Origin: Oikopleura dioica
Lineage: Eukaryota; Chordata; Appendicularia; Copelata; Oikopleuridae
Assembly: GCA_907165135.1 (NCBI GenBank)
Contig: OU015566.1
Coordinates: forward strand, 436,501 to 500,500
DNA length: 64,000 nt
Direction of reading: 5' to 3'
Positions 33,053 to 44,700 of this stretch are shown here, one piece after another (the stretch's first letter is position 1; each line of letters opens with the position of its first letter). The position numbers were made by a program, and so were the translations under genes. The notes under the pieces were generated by a model, which made no database searches, was not told the origin of the DNA, and was given only the letters and a program-made list of their open reading frames with translations.

Positions 33053-36000
33053 TTAATGGAGCTTTTTCTCAATAGCACGAGCTGTTTCGAGAGCTTTGCT
33101 GGTCATTCGAGGAAGGTCGGTCATCGGTGCATCTCCAGCGTATAAAAAGAGCACGATTACGCCCATTACATTGCCAGTTTTGAGTTCGAGCTCGACAGTT
33201 TCTCCGGCAGCGCCAAGCTCGATGTTTGTGAATGGTTCATCGACTTCCATCGTACCACATTTCTTTGCCCCATTGACGGATAAGTAATTTGTTGTGCAAG
33301 AAGCCATATCGGTTGTAAAATCTTTTAATGGATGATATAATTAACAGTCTGATATCATTTTAAAGCAATCAGGAGACGTCACAAACAGAGCGACATCATA
33401 AACGGCGGAAATTTCTTCCAAAACGGGGAAATTTCTTAAAAAAAATGAGTCTATCTATCAAATTCGGCGCGGGTCGCATATAACAATAAGAAGATATGTG
33501 CTTTGCGCCAGATTTGATAGAATTATCAGAGATCGAAATACTGGTCTCAAATAAACGATATATCAAATATTAATGTCTCTTTTGATAAAAAAAATATCCG
33601 TCTGTTTGTTCTGTCTCCCAATCGCTTCCTAGGATCCCTAGGTCATCTTGTTTCTCCTTCCCTTAGTTTTTTTGCGCATCATAAGAAATAAAAATTGAAT
33701 CAGAATTCGTTATAAAATTGAATTGAATAAAAACATGAAAAATTTTGGGCGGGCGGGCAAAAATAGCCTTTTTGAACGGCGTTCGCAATTAACGAACTGT
33801 GTTTGGAAAATCGAAGAAATCTCGATCGAAAATCGAGTTCTTCTATTTTCAAAATGCGTCCTGGCAACCCAATGAGTTCTCTATCAGAAAATGCGCGATC
33901 ACAAAGAAAATCCTCACGACACAATTTTATTTCCTTGCAAAGTTTGCAAACGGCGTACGCAAAATTTCGAACGTGGCCGCCCTACACCCGCAAAATTTTA
34001 CCGCCACCGAATTTTACATAATTTAAATATATTTTGGTTATATCATCTGTTCCTGTAATCGTTTCAGTTTCGCCGAATAATTCTTCTGTCAGTATTATGC
34101 TACCCGCTCCAAGATAGATTTTGTCCTCACTTTTTTTGGGTGTAAGAGAGATGTAACAATCACTCGCAGGCACAATAATATCGTCAAGAGAATATTCGTG
34201 TGTATCCGGATGTTTAAAGTTGCCCTCGCTGTCAAAGTAATTTGGAGAACTAAAAATAAAGATAAGCGAGAAAATATAGGGAGTTTGAGAGGGGAGTCGT
34301 CAATATTGATTTTCAGCGATGATCATGATTACGCTTATGTCGAGTTTTTATAATATATAAAGCATCATTAATAATGATAATGACATATTATAATCGGTTT
34401 AATAATGAAGCCTTTTTATAATACTATTGACATAAGGGGTCAATGAAAAATGGGTTCGGAAATCTTAATAAAGGGGGCGAGGGTGGGTTTTTGGTGGGTT
34501 TTTAGTGGGTTTTTATAAGTTGGGATGGGTGCCACCTCGATTCTTCAAGATGGGTTTTTCTATGGGTTTTAAGTGGGTATTTAGTGGGTTTTAATGGGTT
34601 TTAAGCGGGTCTTTGATGGCTTTAGACAACTTCGGCCCACCGATTACAAGGGAAAGTGTCAAACTGCGATTCTTCGTTCGCGACAAACTTTTCCCGAAAA
34701 TAATACTGGTTACTGATTGGCCGGTAGGCCGAATACAGGCCTCTGATTGGCATATTTTTCCCATGGATTTTCCATGAAAGTTTGTCGCGAACGAAAAATC
34801 GCAGTTTGACATTCGCCCGATTACAACATTCCTTAGGGAAAAATAAGCAAAAAGAGAAGCGTTCGAGAGACATTCAAATGCTCATCCTTTTTGGCCGAAA
34901 TCCCGGCGAACCGAGGATGAGGGGGAAATCCCAGCGAATTGAGGGTCATCCTCTCCTTTGATTTTTAATAAATTTTTGATTAAAAGTGGCCATTTTTATG
35001 ATGACAGAATTACGGAAAATCGGAAAAAGTGGCATTGGTATACCTGAATAACATTGAAACAAGTCTGGTTTGACTTTAAAAATTAAAAAAAAAGTCACTC
35101 TAGAAACCCCCTTAGAAACCTATTAAAAACCCACCTTTAACCCATTTAAAACCCACTAAATGCCCATTCAAGAGAAACCCACCTAAAACCCACTTTATGA
35201 AAAACCCATCCCCACCTCAAAATATTTAGGTGGGTTTCCGACCCCAGGGGGTCATCACGTATACTGAAGGGGGTGGTGGTCGAGAATATGGGCTTATTTT
35301 GAACAAGATTGAGCCAAAACCAACTTAGATACGATATTGATTCTTTTGTTTTCGAAGAGATAAAGGTTAAGCGGATGTAAAAGCGTGAGGTTAAGAAAAG
35401 ATTTTTTTTCAAAAATTCGAGAAAAAGTCGCTCAAAGTAACCCCCAAAAGTGAATTTTGTGGATTTTTGTCTCATCTTATACATTCTTTTGCCAAAATAA
35501 TGGGTTGAAACTGAATGAGAGCCAGTTTAATTTACTAGCTCAGGCTTTACTAACCATTTTCTATTCATTCCTGAAGATAAAACTGCTCGACAAAAGGAAG
35601 AATTGAATTTTTTTGAAAAATCGGGTCTCATTCTCGACCACCACTTCCTAACGTCATTAAGGTAAACCGGAACAGAATTCGAAATCTTTGGGGCCAAAAT
35701 TGTGAGCTCCCAAAGGGCCAGGTTACCATTTCGACTCAAAAATTTGTGGTCACTTTATCTATTCAGAAAAGACTATTTTTCAATACAGCGAGAACTCAAA
35801 TAACGGAAACTCGGTACAAAAAACTGATCAAATGAATTTCGAGCTCATAACAGATTCAAAATGTGGCCGATTTTCGAAAAAAGCGGCGGAATTTCGAAGC
35901 AGGGAAATTTGAGTTTTCACTGTATTTCACTGAAAAAAGAAGGTTAAAAAATGTGCGGTTCGCGACCCTTTAATTTAAGGACAAATGCTTCTGTATCTTG

Positions 36001-36531
36001 ATTGACATACTAGAATCCGACAAATCCGTCGATGCTGAGGTCATCGTCATCAGCCCAAACTTCGTCTCCGACAAGGAAATGAGCGCTGCCACCTGCCTGA
36101 CAAAGGTTGTTATGTGGCTTATTAAAGTTAAAGATTGAGTCAAGAGAAAAATAGAAACCCATCTGAAATTTACTGGATTATGTCTCCTTTTAAAAATTTG
36201 ACGAAAATGGCAAGTTCAGCTTGTGGTTGCTTCAAAATTTTTTTGATTTAAATTAATTTATCAAATTAAATGTCAATCAAATTTTGTCAACTTAAATCCC
36301 TAAAAAATTGAAATAACCAAAAAATATTTGTATTAGACATAGTCATTAGATATTCTCAGCCAGATTTGACCTCTTTAATAAAAAAATTTTAACTATATAA
36401 TTACTTATATACTTTTCAAATTTCTTTTAACTTTTTTCCTGAGTCACCGGTTTCGGGGCCATCAGAAAATATAATGCAGCACCAATAAGAAGGACAGCAA
36501 CGATGACGGGACCGACCAGTTTACTCGACAT
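33053..36531 (-). CDS. membrane-anchored CUB protein (4 exons)
   Basis: Exons 36448-36531, 36011-36096, 34008-34249 and 33053-33321 join in phases 0/2/1 to about 226 residues. MSSKLVG is followed at once by a hydrophobic stretch (PVIVAVLLIGAALYFLMA), an uncleaved anchor or signal peptide. The CUB domain starts near VGDEVWADDDDLSIDGFVGF, then SPNYFDSEG. Its second half is DMASCTTNYLSVNG, KKCGTMEV, GETVELEL and GVIVLFLYAG, with a Lys-rich end. Exon 3 is longer than in the other paralogues. Its donor is ambiguous: GTGGCG at 34007 (used) or GTAAAA six bases on, in the same phase. The cytosolic Pro-rich tail is missing here. Introns hold several MITEs. Confidence 0.75.
34455..35240. mobile_element. 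element with arms of GTGGGTTTTTA repeats
   Basis: The left arm (34455-34615) is degenerate GTGGGTTTTTA repeats. The right arm (35095-35240) is their inverse (TAAAAACCCAC). Between them lie the 34640-34818 element and TTCGGCCAAAA-like debris. It lies in intron 2 of the CUB gene. Confidence 0.6.
34640..34818. mobile_element. short TIR element, copy 1
   Basis: Ends AGTGTCAAACTGCGATTC and its inverse extend to TTCGTTCGCGACAAACTTT. The loop is TGATTGGCCGGTAGGCCGAA. A cognate is at 60693-60853. Confidence 0.75.
35269..35648. mobile_element. TIR MITE with GGTGGTCGAGAAT ends, copy 2
   Basis: Ends AGGGGGTGGTGGTCGAGAAT and ATTCTCGACCACCACTTCCT; interior as at 26681-27058 in the opposite orientation. 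A SINE-like head (GAATTCGAAATCTTTGGGGC, 35674) follows immediately. Confidence 0.7.
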
Positions 36532-36539
36532 GATCGTTT

Positions 36540-38780
36540 GCCTTGTTTTGAACAGAATAAACTGAAGAAATGATGCATATAACGCGGTTATATAGTTTCG
36601 CTGTGACTAAATTCCTGGAATTTCAGCGTTCGAGAGAGAATAACACCGGTTAAAAATGCTCTTTTGAAGAAAACAAGATTGTTCTAGAATCGAACCAATA
36701 AAACAAAATTAATCAAAACGAAAGTCAAAATTTCGAATGAAGCCGCAAGACCATAGTTAAAATTTTAACCTTTTTATCTTTGAAATACGCCCGAAAACCG
36801 CCTGCGCCGGCGCAAGTAAAATTACACTTTAACTATTCCGAGTCGGAATTTCCGACTGTAACTTGCTAGTTGTATAGTAATCACGCATAACAGCTATGGT
36901 AAGAGGAATATTCCCGAGCACGCGCGATAACTATACTATGGATAACTCTTAGCGGCCTTAGAGTCAAGGTTACCGTTTGGGTAGTATGTAAGCAAGTGCT
37001 CATTACCTACACACTACCTAGGGGAAATATAAATGAGCTTATTCTAGGGATGGAGGGTGGGTGAGAGTTTTGAGAGTTGCATAATTCTCGGCTTCGCGAG
37101 TTTGGATACTCTCAAAATTCTCTTAACTTTTCCCCTAAGAATATTATAGCCCTTGGCTATAATTTTCGGAACTGGTTTGCGTGAGTACCGGACAGCCGCT
37201 TAAATGACTCGCTCTCTTACGCCCGTATCACCTCCCACTTCTTTTCTGGGTCATGGCGCTGTCGTTCCCCTGGTTGCTTATCCGAGTCTACTGGCGCTTG
37301 AACTGATAATCCGAATACTATATTCGAAAAAGTTTCTAGAACAAAGACTCACTCCCGTGGCTGGAGTCCCGCCGTTAACGCGCCTCACTTGGATCCTTGG
37401 GCCTCACCCTAATAACAGACTCTCAGCAAAATTCTTAACTCTAGCCTGGTCTCAGAAGTATGTAGCAATGAAGTATTACTTCATTACTACATGCAGTTCT
37501 AGAGATAAATTTATTTTGGAAAATTAGCCATTTTTTGCTTTATTTTTTCAAAAGAGACGTCTCAATTTTTTCTCGAGTTATCTATGTCTCTTTTCTTATT
37601 TTGTTGGCAGTGGATGGTAGCAAAGTCGTTACTACATACTACTTACTACAATTTTCTGAGTAATGGTAGTATGTAGTAGCCGTTTTTGGAAACCGAGGTA
37701 ATAATGTAGTTATGAAGTAGAGGTATTACAGGCACCACCAAAAATTCTGTACACCCAAAATTCTGTACATTTTGGGGAAAATTGAAAACAAATTATTTTT
37801 CAAAAGATTTTATATTTTCAGGGTGATATAACTTCTTTAAAAAAAATGAAGTAATTTTTGGAAAAATATGTCCAACAATTTTATCAAAAATGTCAAAAAA
37901 ATTTGATATATGCTTATAAAAATGTTCCATCCAAATCGTTGAAAATTTTTTTTTCTTCGAGGAGAAATCTGATCGACCTTAAATGAAAAAAAAAAATTCC
38001 TAGGGCACGGGATCAACCTTAACTTAAATTTTTTAAGAAAAAAAATATTTTTGACAAGAAAACATAAGAACTGACAAAAAGCTAAGATATACAGTTTCGC
38101 GAAGAAAATGTCGAAAAAGTCCATTAAAAACTGTTCCCTTAGGTTTTGAAAAATATTTTTTGTTTGTTATTTTAAAGCTTTACCCCCATCGGCCAAAATG
38201 ACTAGAATGGACGTCTTGGATTTTTATATTTCTCGATTGCCCCAAGAAGGGATGATATTTTTCGTTGTTTTAGACCTCTATCGTTGAAAAATTCGTATGC
38301 TTGAATGTTACCAAAAAGATATGGCCAAATAAAAATTGTTCAAAATGGACGCTGGGGGTTAAGACACTTATAATCTTGAGACAATTGACTTGACTTTATC
38401 TTATAATAAAAATTGCTCTTAAAGACATAATTATTTTTAGATATTGATTATCGTAGAAATTTATTGGCAAGCTTTCGAGTTAACGCCATCATCAGCAGGG
38501 TTGGCCAAAAAAAAAGAGATGGTCCTTCCGTTTCCTTTAAACTTTCCTAGGTTTGTTTATTTTGGTACATTTAAAAAATATTTTCAAAAATAATAATAAA
38601 TAATAATAAATTATTTTATAAATAATATAATAAATTTTTAAATATGCTGTACTGCGAATGGCAACTTAAAAGTTAAAAGGCCATTATTGTTCAAGATAAT
38701 TCGAAATAGACAAATTTATTCTTGAAGCAACTCAGTATCAAAAAGATAAAACTGATACAGAAACTTAAAGCCACTTGGAA
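36540..38780. repeat. intergenic, repeats only
   Basis: 36880-37150 holds unclassified repeats (GAGAGTTTTGAGAGTT / ACTCTCAAAATTCTC). 37440-37720 is SINE-like: a head with AGTATTACTTCATTACTAC, tail AAAGAGACGTCTC...ATGTCTCTTT, then a second head with TACTACATACTAC. 37730-38400 is AT-rich debris with TTCTGTACACCC. No exon was seen before the KCC stop at 38787. Confidence 0.5.
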
Positions 38781-38786
38781 TCAAAA

Positions 38787-41700
38787 TCAATTAAAAGCAG
38801 TTATAACTTCTTTGCCAGTAGCTCGGACGAGGACTGCTCGACAAATGTTTTTAGTCAAAGAGTCAAGAAATCGCATAAAGTGACGTTCAGTTTCTTCGTC
38901 GTGATCAATTGGGAAGGGTGGCATGTTGATGAAGACAAGATCCGAAGAAGCGGAATGCTTTTGAATAAGTCGATTTAGACCAGATGCCTCATGAATTTTC
39001 TTAAAAATAATCTTTTATCAAAGCATTTTCATAAAGCCTTAACTCTCATGACGGTAGCTCTCGGTTTAAGTTTTTTAAAACTTGAGATAGCACTGTTCAT
39101 AATACTTGTTCTTGCGACATTCATCACATGATCAATGTCTCTTGCAACCGTCTTTCGCGAGGGGCTTTCCGATGTTGCATAAGCATCTGTGTCCTCATCA
39201 CTGATTTCAACGATGTTCACTGAATATTTTATGTTAATTAACTTCGGCAATAATGCATATAATGAGTTGAGTTTCCATCATTTTATTGGGGAGTCACTTA
39301 ATAGCGCCGCCTTGCGCCGCCCAGTCCTGCTTCAAATTTTTCTTATCGAAGATTTTCGGCGTTTCAATGATGATTTTTTTCTGTTTTCTTATCAAAACGT
39401 TTATTCTCGTATATTTGAATAATCTGACCACCAGAAAAAAGAATACTTATAATTTAGGGTGTAATTATTGGGAGTCTAAATTATCTCCAGATTTCGCATA
39501 AAATCATCAATTTATTAAGCAAGCGACGGGCCAAAGGCCCTTACGCGCGCATTTTCTGGTAAAGAACTCATTGGGTTGGCGGGGCCCAACTTTCGCTCTT
39601 GTTCTGATCATTTAGTTTGGTCAGGATTTGGTCAAGGCGGCGCAAGGCGGCGCTATTCAGTACCCCCCTTTTATTGTGTTGAACGTTTTCGAGCAAAGCT
39701 CTTCATCAGAACACTAGGAGAAGGTAGAAACATAAGGAACAGAAAGGAAGAGTTAACCTGTAAAATTGTGCGGATGGGACTGACTCAAATTTTCTAGGTG
39801 CCAAAGACTTGGACAAAAAAACAGAACGTCTAGAGAATTTTTACGTGCGCCGCAGGGGCAAAAATGACAGGGGCACCGGAGTGCGCACGTAAAAGCCCCA
39901 TGTGACATGGGCCATGTCAGTTTTACACAAAGAGAACGGCCTTATGAGCGACTTGTTTATTCAAAATTGGAGATTGTAGCTTAATTTCAAGTGCTTCTGT
40001 TTGTTTTCTTTCTGTGAAAGGTAAATTTCGATGAAGTACCGAAAATCTCGATCGGAGGAACTGAGCTTTAATTGAAGGTTTGGTAGCACCCGGTAGCGCA
40101 TTTAGACCGGTCTCATATTGGTCACATTCATTGATATGCGGGTAAATGGCGGTATTTCCACTCGATTGCCCATGTTGCTCGATTCGGGCTTGGAGATTTT
40201 CACTTTCGCCGATGTAACTATTATGGCAAAGGCATTGAAATTTATACACGCAATTAACTGCTTTCAAGGGATCTGTTTTCGAATACAGATTATTTAAAAT
40301 CGTGTTTCGGATTGTAATCGTCTTGGAAGCGACAAGAACATTGTATTTCGGAGCGATTTCATGAAAAATATTTTTGATATTTTTAATAACCCGGCGCACT
40401 TTAAAATCCGTGAATGGGACTAAAAGGGAAAAATTTCTATCGGGTCGTTCTTGCTTTTCAAGTGCCCAGTCTATCATCTTTGGTCTAGGATTTTCTGCCT
40501 GATCTCGAGCCGAATTGATTGCTGACATAGTGAAGCCGGAATCAAGGTTCTTTTTTATGATGATTTTGTGATCTTTACGCTTTTCAGCCTCGGTTGAATT
40601 TTTCATATTTGATCTCTGAAAATCCCCAATTATTAACTCATTTTTAAAGTTTTTCAGGGCAACGCCCGTGTTACAGTGCATTGTTTTCCCGAGCTTTTGA
40701 TTTCAAAAAAATTACTCCCTTCCGGGCAATGAAGTTTAAAATCCAAAAATTTGAGTTCTCCGTCGACTGGTAGGTCTGTCGTAAATTTCAAATTTGAATG
40801 GGCTTGTTGGAAGGCCTTGGTAACTTCTGCCCTGTTTCCGATGGGTGTGATATGGAGGAGATCATCCATAAATCTTTTGTAGGCAATAATTTTGCCCTGT
40901 TTTTGAAATTTTTCAACAATCGGTTTCTCGATCTTTGAAAGGAAAAAATTTGCTAGGATCGTAGAAAAGGATGCACCCATACTGAGGCCCTTTTACGTGC
41001 GCGCTCCGGTGCCCCTGTCATTTTCGCGGCGCACGTACAAATTCTTTAGACGTTCTGTTTTTTTGTCCAAGTCTTTGGCACCTAGAAAATTTGAGTCAGT
41101 CCAATCCGCACAATTTTACAGGTTAACTCTTCCTTTCTGTTTCTTATGTTTCTACCTTCTCCTAGCGTTCTGATGAAGAGCTTTGCTCGAAAACGTTCAA
41201 CACAATAAAATGATGGAAACTCAATTATAAAACGTCAACTTCAATATAATAATGAGTTGATACTTCTTACTCAAGAAATTAACTTAAAGACGACCACCCT
41301 CATCGGATTTTTCTTTCAATAACTGGAAATTTTTATAGACACCATGTTTTTGATTCTAAAGAATATAGCTTGTTTAATTCAACTTTCGTAGCGACTAAAC
41401 GCGAGGTCGAATCTTTTTTATTTCCAGAGCAAGCCTACTTAATAATGCACGAAAAACTCAATTCTGGTATTTTTCTTTAATTTTCACCTAAATTTTTCAA
41501 GAGTCTAGAGCGACTTGAAATCTTACGGTCGCGATTTCTAAAAATTTTTCCACTTATCCGCTAAAACTAAACCGTGTTCTCTGTTGTTATGGTGCTAAGC
41601 TAGAAAATTGAAAGAATAAAATTCTCAAACTCGGTCATATTTTCATTCTAGTATTCTTCTCTTTCTTGCTCTTGCTTTTCTTCCCTGCACGCTTTATCGC

Positions 41701-44700
41701 GTGCAGCCAATCAAAGCGCTCGCAAAAACACGCACTCTCTCCCGGAAAAGAGGAGGCGAGAGAGCGAGCAGCGAGCGCAGCGCTTTTCATAGCTTCCGCG
41801 CGCTGAGGTAGCCTTATGAAAATGGCTGTAAAATCGGTTTCTTTCGGATAAAGAGAAAACTCTACCGTCAATTTTGTAGATAAAGGTCTTGAAAACTTAT
41901 TTATCGAAAAAACTCGACCGATTAAGTGAAAATTTTTCGATGAATCGCGATCGTAAGATTTTAAATCGCTCTAGAGTAGGGTCGGCCCTTTTCTAGTGAT
42001 GACCGCGGACGACTCTGATATTTTGTGGATATGATGGAGAGTATTAACCTGGCAAAATTTGAGCCGCGTCCGCCAAGATCAACAATGGTACGCCAGAGGG
42101 TTAAAAATCAAAAAAATTTTTTTTTTCAATAAATCGGATTTTCCTTCAACAAGAAACCAAAAAAAATGCACAGACATAATTTTTCGAGGCAAAAAAAAGG
42201 AATGATTATAATTTTAAAATTTTGATTTTCGTAATTTGAAATTTAAAAGTAAATTAATAGATAAAAACCATAATAAATCGAAAAATAGGAATAAGTTTAA
42301 TTTTTATGAAAACGGGTGTGGGTGGGGTTGGGGACAAAACTGAGATTGATCACCTTAGAGTTTAAATCCTCTCTCAAGCCCCTTTCGAAGGGCCGTCAAG
42401 CCCCTTAAAATTAAAAATCAAGGAAGGGGGCTGAGACGGCCCGAAGGGCCGTCAAGCCCCTTGAAATTAAAAATCAAGGAAGGGGGCTGAGACGGCCCGA
42501 AGGGCCGTCAAGCCCCTTAAAATTAAAAATCAAGGAACGGGGCTGAGACGGCCCGAAGGGCCGTCAAGCCCCTTAAAATTAAAAATCAAGGAACGGGGCT
42601 GAGACGGCCCTTTCCATTTGAAAAATCTTGTTTGAAAAAGCAGTCTTTTATATTTTTCTTATTATTTTTGACTCAAAAAACGTATTTTTCATCCACCTGT
42701 TCGTGGAAAATTGAAAAAATTTTTGATTTTAACCCCCTGGGGTACCATTGTTGATCTTGGCGGACGCGGCCCAAATTTTGCCAGGTTAACACTCTCCCCT
42801 AGGCATCATATCCACAAAAAATGAGAGTCGTCCGCGGTCATCACGTGAAAAGGGCCGACCCTACTCTAGAGAGAAAAATTCGAGAGAAAATTCGAGAGAA
42901 AAATTTTTAAAAAAATACAGAAATCGAATTCTCCGTCCATTTTTAGGTAGGATTGTACGTGAAATGAAAAAGATCCGACCTCGCCTTTAGCCGCTACGAA
43001 AGTTGAATTTTACAGGATATATCCTATAATCTTAGTCGTCCCAATCTACATATATTTTGGAATTGTCATTAGGGAATAGACAAATCCCATGCTTTTTTGC
43101 AAATCTATCTCATTAAAAAATTGGCCTGAGTTTGTTTATCGCGTTCCACCTTATTTTCGTTATATTTTTACCGTCTGCGAAGATTCTCATTTCAGAGAGA
43201 TATTCAACAAGTGCATTACGCATAGCTTCGACATTGTCGGAAGAATCAGCTGTAATGAAAACGCGAAGCTTGGCTTTCTTTCTTTTTCCAATCAAGGACG
43301 CAAGAAGAATACTGATTCCTCCATCTTGTCGGATCCACCAGACATCGATATTTCTTTGCGAACCGTTTTTCTGTTCTTCAGTGTTCTTGGAGACAATCAA
43401 GGCGCAATCTCTCTCGGCAGCATGACGAGCAGTATTGAAGAATAATGAGTATTTTTTTCTGTTAGGGCGTTTATTTTTATATAACATTCAATTTTAAAAA
43501 ATTATGAGTCATATTATCAATAATAATTTGATTTACAAGACTTGGTAAAAATTTATATTTTAAAAACATAAATTTTGCAAGAATGAAAGATGAAACGCTT
43601 TTCTATTAGTTACAACTGTAGGGAAATTCAGAACAATACAGTTTGGCTTAAGACCACTGATTCCTATGCATTGACAGATGAGTGGAATGTTTTCGGCGAG
43701 TTTTGGCGAAACCTTAGAATAGTTAAAAGAATCTAGTCGAGGTGGTTGAAGGTCCCTAAATAGAGGACGCTCTTATATCCGAGCATAACCAGATAACCAA
43801 ATAGATACAAGATAATAAAAAAGAGCCAATTTACGATTTTGCGGAGAAGAATCACGATAAATGGTGTTGTTAAAATTTGAAATCGTACGAGGATGGCAAA
43901 ACTGTGGTAACGGGCTTTGAAATTGACAATTTTGAAATTAACGCCGGAGCGCATATCGACACAATTTTCGGTAACGCGACTTTAAGATCCTCGTAATTCA
44001 ACATTTACTTTGCACGAAAAAATAATGAACCATTTTGAAATATTTTAGCATTTGAACGAAATTTGCTAGTCGCATAGATTTATTCTATTTTAGCGTTTAA
44101 CTGTTTCAGCGTTTCAGTAATTCAGTTAACCATCAACATTATTGGCAGTCGAAAAGGGGCATATTTTTCAAACTTTAAATTTCAATTTACGACAAAATTT
44201 ATTTATATAGTTAATTTTTATTTTTCGCTTTTCATAAGTGCTGCGTAGCCGCATCCCTTGCCCGCAATTTTTCTATTTTTTTCTTTTTAGAAGAAGCAAA
44301 ATTTAGTGCACCCTTTATCCGCGCTTTATGAATAGGGAAACTCCTCCCATAACTGTACCAGAATTTATCGCTTCCCATTTCTTATTCATAGACTTTTTTT
44401 ACTTACTGCAATAGAACACTCGACTGGAACGATGTTCATCTTTTTAAATTTTTCTCGTAGGTCCATTTCAATATCGTCTTTATCCTCCGAGTAATCCTTA
44501 TATTTTCCAGGAATTAGTGTTTTGATAATCGTGAGACCTCTCCCCTCCTTCAATTGAGCCACGAATTCTAAATTTTTTTCCATTAGCACCCAAAGTCGAT
44601 TTAACCAAAATTAGATGCATTGTTGCGAAAATTCCATACATAAATTTATCAGGAAAATCTAAATTTATCCTATTCCAAATATGGTAGAAAATTCGTGCTC

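Larger units (their letters stand above)
39677..41240 (-). mobile_element. Penelope-like retroelement with inverted arms
   Basis: A core coding for RT and GIY-YIG remnants lies between inverted arms of about 220 bp: 39677-39900 and 40988-41208. Both contain TTAACCTGTAAAATTGTGCGG-like sequence and TTGGACAAAAAAACAGAACGTC. The arms continue past 41208 at the right, and at the left beyond the hAT insertion to about 39258 (GTTGAGTTTCCATC). Inverted flanking copies are a known outcome of Penelope-like integration. It lies in a KCC intron, in the same direction as the gene. Confidence 0.75.

Noticed and set aside
34591-34873. Open frames on the minus strand in the GTGGGTTTT / TIR region
   Set aside because: They span a short inverted-repeat element inside a CUB intron; a cognate copy at 60.7 kb has no matching frame.
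41635-41871. Minus-strand frame in GAGCGAGCAGCGAGCG sequence
   Set aside because: Low-complexity part of the 1.6-kb palindromic element; composition driven by the repeat.
43733-43954. Hydrophobic minus-strand frame ending in [18 protein letters not shown]
   Set aside because: Looks like a membrane segment, but it lies inside a KCC intron and has no phase-compatible splice partner; AT-rich sequence gives such frames by chance. A small nested gene is not excluded.
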